Position numbers and translations under genes: made by a program. A DNA stretch of 64,000 nt from Diogma glabrata (lineage: Eukaryota; Arthropoda; Insecta; Diptera; Cylindrotomidae): positions 252,813,905-252,877,904 of the forward strand of contig OY856188.1 of assembly GCA_963693315.1 (NCBI GenBank), in the 5' to 3' direction. The notes under the pieces were generated by a model. That model made no database searches and had not been told where the DNA came from. It saw only the letters and a list, made by a program, of their open reading frames with translations. Positions 12,768 through 25,292 of the stretch are shown here, piece by piece; the first letter of the stretch is position 1, and each line of letters starts with the position of its first letter.

Positions 12768-12811
12768 GGTTGAATTCCCTGCCCTGGCGTCGGGCAGAAC
12801 GCCATTCAACC
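12768..12811. repeat. 44-bp palindrome
   Basis: GGTTGAAT at 12768 pairs with ATTCAACC at 12804, and inside it CTGCCC pairs with GGGCAG. An alternative inner pairing of GGCGT with ACGCC is possible. It is G+C-richer than its surroundings. Confidence 0.7.
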
Positions 12812-13522
12812 AGCTACAAAATCAACAAAAGCGTTCAACCGTCAGGCTGCCTCGTTATTATCTGTAGAGGGAATTCTAAAATTTCTATTCAAATCTCTTC
12901 GGAAAAACAGTTCAGAAATAAGCTTAAATTTTTTATTTGAGATGCAATCTCAAATTTTTAAAGGAATAGATAGCTCAATAAATTCGTTATTTAAATTTCT
13001 TCACAATCCAAAGTCAGTTCGTCAACTCGAGGAAAACGATATTTTTCTATTTGCTCTAAAAGCGAAATTGAAAAAACTGCAAAATGTTCTCTCGAAGATT
13101 AAAGAACCAGAAATTGATTCTTCTAATTACAATGAAAGCATTACATATATCGACGCATGATATCAACGAAAGTGAAGAGCTTATATAGCCATCGAACTCA
13201 GAATTAGAGGAAAAGTTTAAATTTAGAACTTCTTAGAAACACTCTAACTTTGATAAAACCTACATACACTGAAAACGAGAGAAATTTTTCTGTATCTGGA
13301 AATTTTGACAGTAAACGGAGAGTTACTTTTCTTGTTAACGTTAATTTTTAATCATTCTCGAGAATCTCGAGAAATTTAAATAATTATTCCCAATTTTTCG
13401 AGAAACACAATCGCTGATAACCCGGAATTCTCGAATCTCTGGATTCATAAATTGTCGAGAAATCAGAAACTCTAGTCAGGATCAGGCTCTGATTATGAAA
13501 ATATTTCGCAAAGGAAGAACAG

Positions 13523-13540
13523 TGGCGCCCAACGTGTGGC
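13523..13540 (+). other. Possible tRNA-Lys primer-binding site of an LTR element
   Basis: TGGCGCCCAACGTGTGGC resembles the primer-binding site of LTR retrotransposons that prime from tRNA-Lys (TGGCGCCCAAC...), which normally lies just inside the 5' LTR. If so, the LTR would end near 13521. I could not find a matching second LTR or a gag-pol frame downstream, so this would be a relic or solo fragment. Confidence 0.35.
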
Positions 13541-14157
13541 TCGAACTCACAAACAAGATTAAAAAACTTAGCGTCAAACCCGAAAATCAAAGTTGGTTCT
13601 CTTTTTACTAATGGGTGTAGTATAATTGTAATAAAAAAGTTTTGTTGTTTGATTCAGTACAGTAAATCAAGTAAAAAGCTCAATATTTTAAAAAATATTT
13701 TAAGGAAGCTGGAAAGTGACATTGGACGAACACACAGACTTAAGGCATCACTGTTTACTCGATAAACAGCTCAAAATGTAAAGCAACCTTGTTATTAGAA
13801 CTTATAAAACCGGCATAATCAATACTAAAACCGGCAATCGGCATTCGGTTCAATCGGATTCAAATCTGAAGCAGTTATCAATAAAGCAGTGACGTGAAAC
13901 GACAAATACAAAGTGTGGAATTAACAGATTTAAAATTTCTTACCATTACAATGGTGAATTATAATTCACTAGACTGAAATTTGTACATATTTTAAATAAA
14001 TTCATATTTTTGTGAGCTTTAAATTCTGTTTTGTGAAGTTTAAATTCTGTTGAATATTTTTTCATTATTTTAAGTAAAATGTTTTGTAACGTAGGCAACA
14101 ACAACAATGGAGGGGTTGATATACGCAAGTTTTTCTGTTTTTTAAAGAATGAATAAC

Positions 14158-14640
14158 TCAGCAAAAAATCCTAGCACTTAATAAAATATGGCATAGGCTA
14201 AAGGGTAAAAAATAAAATAACAGGGTAGAATAAAAATTTAAAACAAAATTGAAGAGGAACAAAACTCGAATGGAGTTGCTAATAACCCAGTTAGTGGCAT
14301 ATTCCTTGATCATGTAACGCACTATCTTCCTCAATGATAAAATCCTCTTATAGATTTGTATGAAGGTGCATTGCTTTTCAAGCAATAACGTGCTATTGTC
14401 AAGGAATATTCCATAAATTAGCTTGAGGGCGCCACCATTGACTGAATAGAGCTTATCAAAGAATCCTTGGAAACTGATATCTCACTGCATTTGCAAGTCG
14501 TATGTAATATTTCACGTTAGCTCATATATCAATAGCAGTGACTGCAGAACGCAGGATTGTTTCACCTGTAGAACACAATTATAAAAATATAAATCAACAA
14601 AAACTGATCATTCTATACTTGAGACTAATAGTGAAAAAAT
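14158..14640 (-). repeat. Dispersed repeat A, copy 1, with conserved coding-like segment
   Basis: Minus-strand sequence related to 49238-49690 (minus) and 54440-54725 (plus). About 100 codons are open here (14158-14457), reading DKLYSVNGGALKLIYG, then LLLEKQCTFIQIYKR, then IVRYMIKEYATNWVIS. The copy at 49 kb gives DELYSVNG and ILRPIIRDYAIGWTIG at the same places, so amino-acid similarity persists although the other copies are broken. The family also has the nucleotide word GCAATAGCAGTGAGATATC upstream. At 49 kb and 54 kb it is followed by a LINE-type 3' end. I do not recognise the protein. Confidence 0.55.
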
Positions 14641-14649
14641 TAAAATCTA

Positions 14650-17600
14650 TTCAAATTTCAGTCCAGTGAGTATATCCTAAACCAAATAATTGTAACATAT
14701 TCATTGTTTTGTAAATATAAATATATCGCACTAGCAAACACTTTCATTTAACTCTTATCGAGCACTTAGTCCGATGGCCACTACTATAACAGTCACACTA
14801 AAATTTACCGGTATCAAGGATTAGTTCTGATAGAAATTTTTATGAATGAACTGACGAGATATCAGCATGGTTATCGGTGCCATTACTGGATATTAGACTA
14901 ATTGTATTGTAACTTAAATTATTAGAAGTAAGATGAAACGATTATGCACCCTGCATTATCTGATCGAAGCTCGAAATAGTTTCCGGATACGTAAGGCTTG
15001 ACAAACAAAATTTCTCTTTTATTATACCATTACCTAACCTAACTCATCATACATTGACTTGTCTTACTCACAGAAAGTTTTATTTTTGATGAAATTTGTT
15101 TTTCGATTTTGGATTTTGAATTTTAATATATTTATAATTTACTGAAATTAGAATTTAATTAGGTCAATGTAAATAACATAAAACGAATTATTTGATTCAA
15201 TTTCAAACCTCTAATCAACTGGTTTTAATAAGAATATTATAATTTATTGTTATTTAAGCAAATTAAATCAAGTTTTTTGCATAGAAATGTAAGTTTTAGT
15301 ATTAAAAAATACAATAAAAATCCAGGTTATAATAGTCAAGAAGCTTGACCGGCTTAAAGTAGTTAGCTCTTTGATAGGTGTGGGAAAAATTTGATGTTGT
15401 TGTGGGTAAGAAATTTATTTTTAATTTTATAGAGAGAGTATCACATGAAACAGAAATCAATACTGAGAGCGAAGGTTCAGATCAAAGGCGTTAGTGGAAC
15501 ACAACACAAAGGATGGTATAGATAGAAATTAAAACTAGACTTTCCAAATATAAAGAAATTCGTGAACAGACGCAAACCCACTATAGAGAAAATAAATAAA
15601 TAACAATAACGCAATCAAAATGGTGTGTTTCCATAGAAATTATTTCCAAATTTATATTAAAAACAATGTAGGAAAAAATTGTACATTTTTCTACAAGAGA
15701 TGAAAACACTGTTTTTTTGGAGTGAAAATTGCGTTTGCGTCGAGTGAGGTAGTTTCAGGAACGTAAAATGTTTTCATTTCCCGTAGGAAATGCAATTTTA
15801 GTTAAATTATTAAATTAAAAATCGACAACATAGCATTCAAAATTCATATTCTATTTTTTCATGGTTGCTTTGATTTAAAAACTTAGTAAAATTTTATGAA
15901 AATAGCATAACATATATAATTTATTATTCAGAGATACTGCGTTGCCGCGTATATAGATTTGCATTTTGGTATACAGTAAAAACACATAAACAGTATAAAC
16001 ATACATATAAAGCCAAAACGTTAAATAAATGTTTAAGAAAAAAAAATACCGATACAAACTGCCCTGTTTTCAAAACTGAAAATAGCACTTGCAGATTCGG
16101 TGTTTATTGCCATTCTTTTTATTACCTGAAAATAAAAAGAAAAGAACAGTTAATTATCAAAAGTTTCAAAATGAGAGACAAAAAGTTATTATAATTATAT
16201 TATTTTGTTAATTATTTCCTGTATCAATATTGTTGCAAAGCCTACAACAAATAGCGTGTGTACGTTAAGTGTTTAAAAGCAATTTGATGTTGAAAATATT
16301 AACAACGATGTTTTTTAAACTGGATTGAGATAAGTAATTTAGTATGTATCACGGTTATTTTAATTTGAAGCGGTAATAGTATATTAATATAAATTTGTTT
16401 AATGAAAAATTTTATTCGTAAAAACAACCTCAAAGTAAGACAATACAGTATTTCTATTTTATAAAATTTTGAGGTTTGAGCTTATTACTTTAGTTTGTTG
16501 TTGTAACATTTTTGTTTTTTTCAGAATTAATCCAAACCCATGTTTGGTAACGATGACTTAAATGGTTTTTGTTTCGTTTGTTATTGAAATGATTTTCTGT
16601 GCCATTCAACTCATGTTTTTATCAACAATCTGTATCAGTTAAACCAGACAATGTTAAGATTTAGAATTCAAAATAACTGATCTAGAAACTGTATTTCTTC
16701 TTCTAATTCATTTATAAGTTTTTGCACATGTAACACAAAAAAATTATTAGTTGTCGTCTCGCTATTTGCAATCTTTAATACTATGTCCCAGCAACAACAT
16801 AGTTAAAAATCAAATTGTTTTAAATCAAATAAAATTTTTATAACCGAGGGAGAGTTGAAAATTAAAACATTTATCTAATTTCTTCAGTGGGCAGATATAA
16901 GAAAGCCATTGTAATCTAACTTTAATGACTTATAAAACTAAACTAACATTAAAAAACAAAACGAACTAGCAATTTAGTCAGTCAGTGTAGAACATACTGT
17001 ATGATTAATGTTTTTATTTTTTATTGTTTGCCTTACTGCTTAAATTATTACTATTATTTTTTTTCTCATATCTATAAGAACGTAAGTTATCCAATTAAAT
17101 TTTTGCACGGTTTTCAGTGATTAATGAGGATTACATATTTGCGAAACAAAAAAAAACGAAATCATGTTTATTGCATTTAAAGTTATTCTTTAATATGAAC
17201 ATTATATTTGAAAATTTATTAACGATTTGTTAGATAGGTCGAGTTTGACAGCTAGTAAATTTTACTATACCACCTTCGAAACGCTATTATTGATGTAAAA
17301 CTAAACACACCCGCTGGAAGAAATTATGAAAATGAGGAAGAGCTTATAATCACAATCAAGTAAACCTATAAAAAAACTCATATCCAAGTCAAAGTATGTA
17401 TTTCTTATTTAAAGTTTTATAAACATTGTGTTCACGTTTCACACAATTCTATATATACACAGTAATTCAACGATTGGTCGGCTGATTAACATACTTCCAT
17501 TAGATCACACATTCTATTGATTTCGGTTTTGATTAGTAATTTTAAGTGAACTTAGAATTCATCAAATTTACATAAATCTTTTATTTATTATATATGTATT

Positions 17601-18690
17601 AACAAGTAAATCTATTATTTACTTTTTATTTAAACATCTTAAAACTATTTGTACTAACATTATATCAACAATGAGAAACATTCGTAAGATGTTAATAAAT
17701 TATTATTTTTATGGTGTTATTTGCATTAGCGTTTTAATAGACATATAAAATTAATTAAATTAGAAGCTGTTATATTTTTATTACTATCAAGTAATCGCTC
17801 GATGGTGATATAATCAAAAAACTGTTAAGTGGGAAATTAAAGAATAAATGACTGAGTGCATATAAAGTTCATGTTGGCGATGTTAATTTTCAACATATGA
17901 AAAATTGAATTCTGATTGTTAATACAATTAAAGCAACCAGTTTCTTTCATTATCGATTAAATATATTCTGAGTTAGTGTTAGCAACAGCACACTGTCTTA
18001 AAAGGATGTATTTACCCAGGAGAGAACTAGGCGTCAACTATGGGCGCCATGAACACAACAGTTCATAAACATTTGACTGACAAAACCGACGCCCGATACA
18101 AATTTGGAAAAAGTCATTATTTTAAAAATACTATCTTCGTTTTATCGTTATTTCAAAGTTCTCAAAATATTATCATTATGTCTGTTGTGAATTCTAGATA
18201 TAATTGTGTAACACATCTTTAGCGATAATTAAGAATTATCAGTTTGAACATAGACAAAGCTCTAACTATCAACGCGAAATTTGATTTCAGCATCAGGACT
18301 CAATTTAAAGGTTATCGTTACACTGGTAACAAAGGAAACATATTTACACGATTGCCTATATTTGATTAGAGAAAAACAAAAGTAAGTTAGCGTCCACCCA
18401 GAGTTATTGCAAATGAGAGAATTATTAATCCACACAACAATAAACAAAATATGAAATAAATTTATTTTATTATTGCCACTAATTTAAAACTGAATTTAAC
18501 TATCACTACCGCGATTTTATGCTAGACGAAACAATAACAATAACTCTGGAATACAAGTTCACCCTGAACAACAAAAGCATAATAGCTCGATATTCAAAAG
18601 TTCAAACATAGATGTAAAATCTCATATTTTTAGTTTGTTTAGTTATCATTCTCTTTCACAGACTGCGTAGTTTTATTTTATTTTCCTATT
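14650..18690. other. No gene recognised
   Basis: About 4 kb of A+T-rich DNA with ORFs under 62 codons. No mobile-element motif, tandem array or RNA gene that I can support. Confidence 0.5.
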
Positions 18691-18714
18691 ATATAAAACT
18701 ATTATATAGCTTAC

Positions 18715-19560
18715 GATTGGCCAAGAAGAAATCCTGGAAAAAATTTTGGTGAAAACATTAAGGAGAGCGTGAAAGCTTCAAGGCTTAGAAAAATCCTTTC
18801 AAGACACCAATACCAGAGTATCTGTTTAAATCGGATTATATCTGAACTACTTCTAATATAGAAACTACCCAAATATAACTGGACACACACTTTTCTCGAG
18901 GTCCTGCTAAGCCTCGGGCAGTGTTGGTGTCACACCTTCGTTAGTTTAAAAACCCAACGAACAGAGTCAATGATTCTGGACAACTAAACAATTTAAACAA
19001 TTTAAGTCAGCTGGTCTTGATAATACAATACCTTTCGGTCCATTGAGGAAATCAAATAGGTTTCATTCTTGAGACACTACTAAAACCAAACCTCTTACTG
19101 GCACCCCAACGACCTTCGACCCTTCAGTCACATCTTTCCTTCTTGAAATACTGACCCGCTGGCATAGTTGACGTATAGTAAAAAGAAATCCGTAAAAAGG
19201 CTCCAGAATATCTATTAAGCAACATGAAAGAATAAAAGAGCAAAAATAATACATTATGACCGCTTTCTTGGATACCGAGGGAGCATTTAACAACATATTA
19301 CAATAAGCTATAACAGAGGTACTGACAGAACGGGATGAGGTAGAAACCATGGTCGATCGAACACATGCTGCTTTGCAGGAACATCATTACTGGGTTGCGG
19401 CAGTTTATTTATAAAAGAACTGTGAGCCGCGGAGCTCCTCAAAAAGTAGTATTGTACGCACTTCTGGACCCTTGTCTATAAACAACTTACTTTCATACGT
19501 GGAGATAGAGAGTTTTAAAAGTAACGCCATACAACGATGTGGTTAATTTCCACTATGTTC
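18715..19560 (+). pseudogene. Decayed Jockey/R1-type LINE polymerase
   Basis: Plus-strand blocks of a non-LTR reverse transcriptase remain readable despite many stops. Near 18720-18780 AKKKSWKKFW corresponds to the linker Trp region before RT; near 18880 LDTHFSR corresponds to the LxxHFPG block; at about 19263 AFLDTEGAFNNI is RT motif A with its catalytic Asp; near 19427 VSRGAPQK followed by VLYALL corresponds to the (R)GxPQGxxLSPLL block. The YADD motif was not located with confidence. Order and spacing fit a single decayed copy. Confidence 0.65.
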
Positions 19561-19856
19561 TATATTTTATTGGGTATGTATTCCATTGTCGCTCGTCTTT
19601 ATTGGTTTTAATACGTTAATTAATTTTAAAAGGTAAAACTATATCTAGTATTCTAGCATCAACAATATAAACACGAAAATTTTGTTTTTAATATTGTAAA
19701 GCTTATTAGTATTCGTAACAATATATTATTCGTAAACGACATAATATATTCAATTCAATAAATTTAAACCTAGGACAATAGCACTTTACCAAATGCAACT
19801 TTATATCAAAAACAAAATCTCATACAAGTTTATCTCAAACTTTCAATCCGTTTTTT

Positions 19857-19883
19857 AGGTAGATTTCATATAAAAATCTACCT
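19857..19883 (+). repeat. LINE 3' hairpin (AGGTAGATTT type), copy 2
   Basis: AGGTAGATTT, a 7-base loop, AAATCTACCT: a perfect 10-bp stem, preceded by a T-run and followed by ATTTTTACTTTTAA. Probably the 3' tail of a LINE lost upstream. Confidence 0.7.
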
Positions 19884-20159
19884 ATTTTTACTTTTAATCC
19901 TACCGGATACCAATTCCTTGTTCAAACATTTATTTTATACAAAACAAGAATGCGCGCATTTTAAGTAACCTTTTTTCATAGTTGATAAAATTCGTGATAT
20001 GGAGGATCGACGCTGAACCAGGAAAAAACTAAACTCCACTAAACATCTTGCTTACGCTGTTAAAAATATTAAAAAATAAAATTTTCATAGATGGCGCTAC
20101 TGTTGTAAGTCAAGTTTTTTTTTTTCAGAATATGAAAGTTCCACCCTAATCCTTTTCCA

Positions 20160-20370
20160 AACTTCATACAAATGGAACAGTTTGCCGGAATCCATAGTAC
20201 CAGGTGGCTTCAATCCGCAGAGGTTTAAAAAAAGCGTTCATCAACACCTTAGAACGCAAGTGGTTGTGGGACCTAGGTCTTAAAAGGTATTTGTATGTTG
20301 TTGTGACACATATTCTAAACCCTATAACACAACACTTTTTATTTAAAAAAAAAATCATAATACCCATGGC
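20160..20370 (+). pseudogene. LINE ORF2 C-terminus and 3' tail
   Basis: Reads KWNSLPESIVPGGFNPQRFK then KSVHQHLRTQVVVGP and a stop, the pattern of the last 50 or so residues of many insect LINE polymerases (W-N-S-L-P followed by a short basic helix with a FKxxVxxHL core). The noncoding tail GTCTTAAAAGGT...GTTGTGACACATA follows, ending in an A-run near 20350. The same tail recurs on the minus strand at 49078-49190 and partly at 54660 and 44735. Confidence 0.65.
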
Positions 20371-20439
20371 AGACACAAACTAGAATATCGCAAATGTCTG
20401 ATTATCTTGTTATTTTTTCAGTCTGTCACTAAATGATAT

Positions 20440-21057
20440 GACTGTTTTCAAGATTATCGTTTTCTATAACTGGGCTATTATTTTGAAAACGTACATCGAA
20501 AAAAAACAACAATTTTTTAAAAATCTGAAATTTTGTTGGTATTGACGAAAGGAAAAAAGTGATTTCTGCTTTTATTTTTTGTGTACTCTGAATCGGAGTT
20601 ATGCGCGGTTGAATTTTGAGGCTTTTTCACGTAGTTTTTGGTAATGGTGGCAATGTTTTGTGAATAGGTGCCACAAATTTCATCCGACTTACGTATATTT
20701 TTGCAAGTAAAAAGGAAAATAATTGAATAATTGAAATAAGTAAGTTTAAAATTAATAACTTTTCTCTTTTCCGCTAGGCGGCGCGTAAAACCTTGGTTTA
20801 CTTCAAAGCTCATATCTCAAAAAGTAGGCTTTTTTTTTTTTGTTTTTCACAAATTTTAAAGTAAACATATGCAGCTATGAAATTGAGAAATAAAAAGTCA
20901 GCAATTCAATATGGATTTTTTCTTACGATTTTTTAAAGTTTGGTATATGAAAAATTCACATGTGTTTTTTTATTAAGTTAATAATCCTGTACTAAATGTG
21001 GATCTAATAAATTAAACATTTCATATTTTAACACCTGCAATAAATTTGAACCATTTT
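20440..21057. repeat. Left terminal inverted repeat
   Basis: Inverse of 22851-23483. Both arms contain the same apparent ORF of about 98 codons (starting MSFEVNQGF), conserved because the arms are copies, not demonstrably because it is translated. Confidence 0.85.
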
Positions 21058-21245
21058 ATGTGTATTTCTGATTGAGAAACAGGTTTTTATTCAGAATAAG
21101 AATTGGAGATCCCAATGATCGAAGATTTTGTTATAATTTCAACATCACCAACACTAACATTAGAAAAAAACATTAAAAAAATATTTTTCTTATAAACATT
21201 ATAATTTAATCAATATTATAAATAAATACATTAAAAAATTAATTT

Positions 21246-22337
21246 TTATATTTTTTTTGCCTTTAAATTGAAATATTTATGATCATCAGAAAAAGAAAAC
21301 ATTTTGGCAATTATTTTACCGGGTATAGTGTTATCCGGTAAAAAAACAGTGGAATCCTTGAGTTCTTTGTTTTCTTCCAAGAACATTTCGTAGATGTCGG
21401 TGAGGGTCCATAACACCAACCGCTTTGATTTCTTAATTTTTGTCGATCCTTCTGTAATAGTAACAACATCTTTAAGGCCAGGCATTGTTCTACTAATTTC
21501 CTCTGATAAGAAGTATGTTTGAATTTGTTCTACTATATTTTGTGACAAACTGTGCACTTGTTTGCTTTGAGGCCAACTGTAAGGACCTACTGTTTCCAAA
21601 AGATCCATGGCGAATTCTACCAGTCGTCTTGATGCATTAAATTCATCCTGGATACGTTGATTTGACCAAAATTTACGTGGTAGAGTTGTCAACAAAAACA
21701 GTTGTTTTGATTTACAGCTGGCATCTTTAAACTCTTTTTTAAGGTTCATAAGCCATGATGTATATTCACATTCCTCGTTTGGTGATAACACTTTAACTGA
21801 ATCTACTTGAAATATTCTTTGACTTATTGCCGATGTGACACTTGCAATTTTTTTATAACTTCCTGTTGTAATATGATTTTGTTTGATAGGAGATTCGGCT
21901 AACCTTCCAAGAACATTGTTAATATCTTCTAAAATGTCATTAAGTAGTTCAGGAACTGGTGGAGATATAGTATCAACCGAAACTGGTGATGGATCTAAAG
22001 ATGCTGGAGGTATTTGAATATTTTCGTTCGTTGGAACATTTTCAACATCCTGATTTATAGAAATAATTTCACTATCGATAGTTTCCGAACATGAAAGCTG
22101 CTGTATAGAAAATATTAGTTGCATATGTATTTTTATTCATTTTAATAAAATAATTAAATTTACCTTATTTTTATAGATATAAGTGCGACATGTTTCACAT
22201 ATAAACTGGTCATCACGCAAAGTAAAATTTAGGGTCGCAGCTTTTTGAATAACAGCTGGTGTGACCAGTTTCACATTTTTTGAGGTCCGCTGATGATTTT
22301 TGAGACCGTACAAGTTACAGCACAATTTGAAAGGCAT
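21246..22337 (-). CDS. Transposon protein, two exons (putative truncated transposase)
   Basis: Exon 1 is 22337-22164 (58 codons) and exon 2 is 22100-21246 (284 codons plus stop), joined across a 63-bp phase-0 intron that starts AAG|GTAAAT and ends TATACAG|CAG. The product is 342 residues. Exon 1 holds a putative zinc-binding pair: CCNLYGL at residues 6-12 and CETC at 47-50. Exon 2 has an acidic, Pro-rich linker, then a helical region with LLTTLPRKFWSNQRIQDEF, a helix-turn-helix-like stretch, and EEISRTMPGLKDVVTI and KRLVLWTLTDIYEMF. From memory this resembles the N-terminal half of a long protein family seen in arthropod and cnidarian transposons. The expected C-terminal catalytic half is missing: only 190 bp separate the stop from the left arm. 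No internal stops. Confidence 0.65.
22101..22163 (-). other. 63-bp intron, phase 0
   Basis: Donor GTAAAT and acceptor TTTTCTATACAG. Removing it joins two open frames exactly in phase, giving KNK followed by QLSCSE. Confidence 0.75.
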
Positions 22338-22411
22338 TTCTATTATTATCTTTTCTAAACGTTATGTCTTCTAAATATTTTGAAATATAATTGATTATAA
22401 GGCAATCCAAT

Positions 22412-22564
<153 letters not shown>

Positions 22565-22850
22565 CTTGAAATAGTTTTGACATAGGTAGAATCAGGTAAA
22601 ATTAGGTAGGTACAATTTAATATATTTTGATTGGATGCAAGTATAATTTGGTCAAAAACCGTTTGTGGGCGTCATTAGAAATTTTAAATGTTGAAATTGA
22701 GATGAGATTTTAATTAGTAAAAAGGGGCTGAATAGACATTTTTTAAAATGAATAAATATTTTACACACTCTTTTAATAATTTAAATTCCTTTATTTTACC
22801 ACTTAACTTAAATTAATTTTTAATAAGTTTTTAACCATTTAACCGCACAG

Positions 22851-23483
22851 AAAATGGTTCAAATTTATTGCAGGTGTCATAATATGAAATGTTTAATTTA
22901 TTAGATCCACATTTAGTACAGGATTATTAACTTAATAAAAAAACACATGTGAATTTTTCATATACCAAACTTTAAAAAATCGTAAGAAAAAATCCATATT
23001 GAATTGCTGACTTTTTATTTCTCAATTTCATAGCTGCATATGTTTACTTTAAAATTTTTGAAAAACAAAAAAAAAAAGCCTACTTTTTGAGATATGAGCT
23101 TTGAAGTAAACCAAGGTTTTACGCGCCGCCTAGCGGAAAAGAGAAAAGTTATTAATTTTAAATTTGCTTATTTCAATTATTCAATTATTTTCCTTTTTAC
23201 TTGCAAAAATATACGTAAGTCGGATGAAATTTGTGGCACCTATTCACAAAACATTGCCACCATTACCAAAAACTACGTGAAAAAGCCTCAAAATTCAACC
23301 GCGCATAACTCCGATTCAGAGTACTCAAAAAATAAAAGCAGAAATCACTTTTTTCCTTTTGTCAATGCCAACAATATATCAAAATTTCAGATTTTTTAAA
23401 AATCAAAAATTTAAAAATCAACAAAAAAATGTACGTTTTCAAAATAATAGCCCAACTAGATTATGGTTATCTTGAAATAATCG
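22851..23483. repeat. Right terminal inverted repeat
   Basis: Inverse of 20440-21057, with a few substitutions and small indels near 23400-23430. Confidence 0.85.
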
Positions 23484-23785
23484 TGAAATGCGAAAAAGAG
23501 AAAGAGAAAGAACGTGTAAGTGAGATAAAATTATTTTTAACGAAAATTTTTTATTATTCTATTTTATCCTATATTATTTCCAAAATCCTGTCGGCCACGA
23601 TTTTCCAATCGATACGACATTTTTCGCTGCGGTGAAAAATTATTTAAAGTATAATAATAATATTATAATTAACATAATAAGAAAATAATAATTAGTTAGT
23701 TTTGTGTTTTTAATATCAATTTGTTGTTTTTATTGTTGAATTAGAAACTTTTATAGTTCTAAATATTTTGAAAACATTTTACATT

Positions 23786-24010
23786 TAGTTCCTGGGCCTT
23801 CACCTACATAATTTTGTGATTATCACATATTTTATACTTCGTGATGCGCCTCCGGCAATCGGCATTTTTTGGAGCTTGCCGAAAGCAAAAGCGGCCGATT
23901 TGAAAAAAAATCGCAGAACAAATGTTTTCGGGCTCGTCAAGGACAGGCGCATCACGAAGTATAAAATATGTGGTAATCACAAAATTATGTAGGTAAAGGC
24001 CCAGGGACTA
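23786..24010. mobile_element. MITE with ~60-bp inverted repeats and TSD ATT
   Basis: The left end TAGTTCCTGGGCCTTCACC and the inner run ending TACTTCGTGATGCGCC are mirrored on the right, which ends GGCCCAGGGACTA. The flanks are ATT at 23783-23785 and ATT at 24011-24013. Length is 225 bp with no coding capacity. A 3-bp duplication fits PIF/Harbinger-like elements, but the family was not identified. Confidence 0.8.
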
Positions 24011-24029
24011 ATTGGTGAACTTTGTTTAA

Positions 24030-25292
24030 AATTATTTTGTTTCTAAAAGAAGAAATTATAATATTTCTCTAATACGAACGATTACAAATCCGAAAAAATA
24101 TTACATTATTAAGCACTTGGGAGAGGATAAGACTTTTCATCAAGAGTCAGTTTTCTTTATTGCAAAAGCTATCGAAATGATCACAACGTACATCGAAGAG
24201 GTACAAAAACTAAGAATTGGTGATTTGCTGATATTACCAGTAAAGAACAGGGGGGTCGTGCTCTCCTTAAAGCTAAAACGTTATGAGGTAAAATTCCTAT
24301 TGAAGTGAAGGAGCATGATTACTTAAACTCATCAAAAGGTGTTATTTTCTGCTCGGAACTTAAATATTTATCGGAAGAGGAAATTTTGGAAGGCCTTAAA
24401 AAACAAAAGGTAACAAAAGTTCAAAAAATTACAAGAACGATCAACCAAAAACGGGAACCAACACCGATGCACATTTTAACTTTTTCCATGATAAATCGAC
24501 ATACCCAAATTATAGCAGGTTACATTAAAGTTGATGTAAGAATGTATGTTGCGAACCCTTTTTGGTGTTACAACTGTCAGAAGTTCGGTCATTCTAAAAT
24601 ACGATGTAGTAGAGCAGCAATATGTGGTAAATGTGCTGAGATAGAGACGGAGGTTGATGCAGAGGCGTGCTCAAGTATTAAATGTGTGAATTGTTTAGGA
24701 GAACATATGAGCGGCAGTATAGACTGTCCAGTTTTTGTTAAAGAAAAACATATAGCAAGTATTTGAACCAGCGAACGAGTTACTTACCATAAGGCTAGGG
24801 AAATTTATTACAAATCTCAACCAAATGTAATTACAAATAAAGCTAATCAATACGCTGAATGTTTACGCGAGCCGCCAAGAGTAAATCCAATTAATACAAA
24901 ATTTGAATTTAAACAAAAAAACAATTTTGAACCATCAACCACAAGCTCAACAATCAAACTCAACTAAACAAGATGAACAAGAACAAGAACAAATAATTTC
25001 AAAACAACTTATTCAAAATCCATTAAATAAACAAGATGATCATTTGCAAAATACAGAAATAATAAGTATACAAACATCAAAACAAACATCAACAGAACCA
25101 TCAAAACCACAAACAAACAATCAATCTACATCACAACAGCAAGCAACAACTAGTAAACATGAAAATTTGAAAGTTACAGAAATAAATCAAACTAATTTAA
25201 ATAATACTAAATTAGAGCAGGATACCAAGAAATTATCTAAGAGGAGGTCATTACTAAATGACGCGGCGAGGGCAATTCTAGGGGATACCCTA
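24030..25292 (+). pseudogene. I-clade LINE ORF1 (gag-like, CCHC knuckles)
   Basis: The frame opens after a TAA at 24027 without an ATG: NPKKYYIIKHLGEDKTF, then VQKLRIGDLL, then a frameshift at the G-run near 24250, GGRALLKAKTL, a TGA, then YLNSSKGVIFCSEL. The middle carries three Cys/His knuckles: CYNCQKFGHSKIRC, CGKCAEIETE...C and CVNCLGEHMSGSIDC, typical of the nucleic-acid-binding ORF1 of I, Jockey and R1 elements. A TGA follows at 24764, then a frameshift at the A-run near 24915, and an Asn/Gln-rich tail ending in DAARAILGDTL. The last codons lie beyond the inserted element: 31962-31979 completes DMVVE and a TAA in the same frame. ORF2 starts 170 bp later. Confidence 0.8.

Noticed and set aside
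12942..13160. 72-codon ORF, possible gag-like helix protein before the primer-binding site
   Set aside because: No gag motif. Its position upstream of a putative 5' LTR boundary does not fit a gag gene.
20517..20813. 98-codon ORF (minus) with a near-identical partner at 23094-23399 (plus)
   Set aside because: Both lie in the inverted arms of one transposon. Their similarity is explained by arm identity and not by protein conservation, and no known motif is present.
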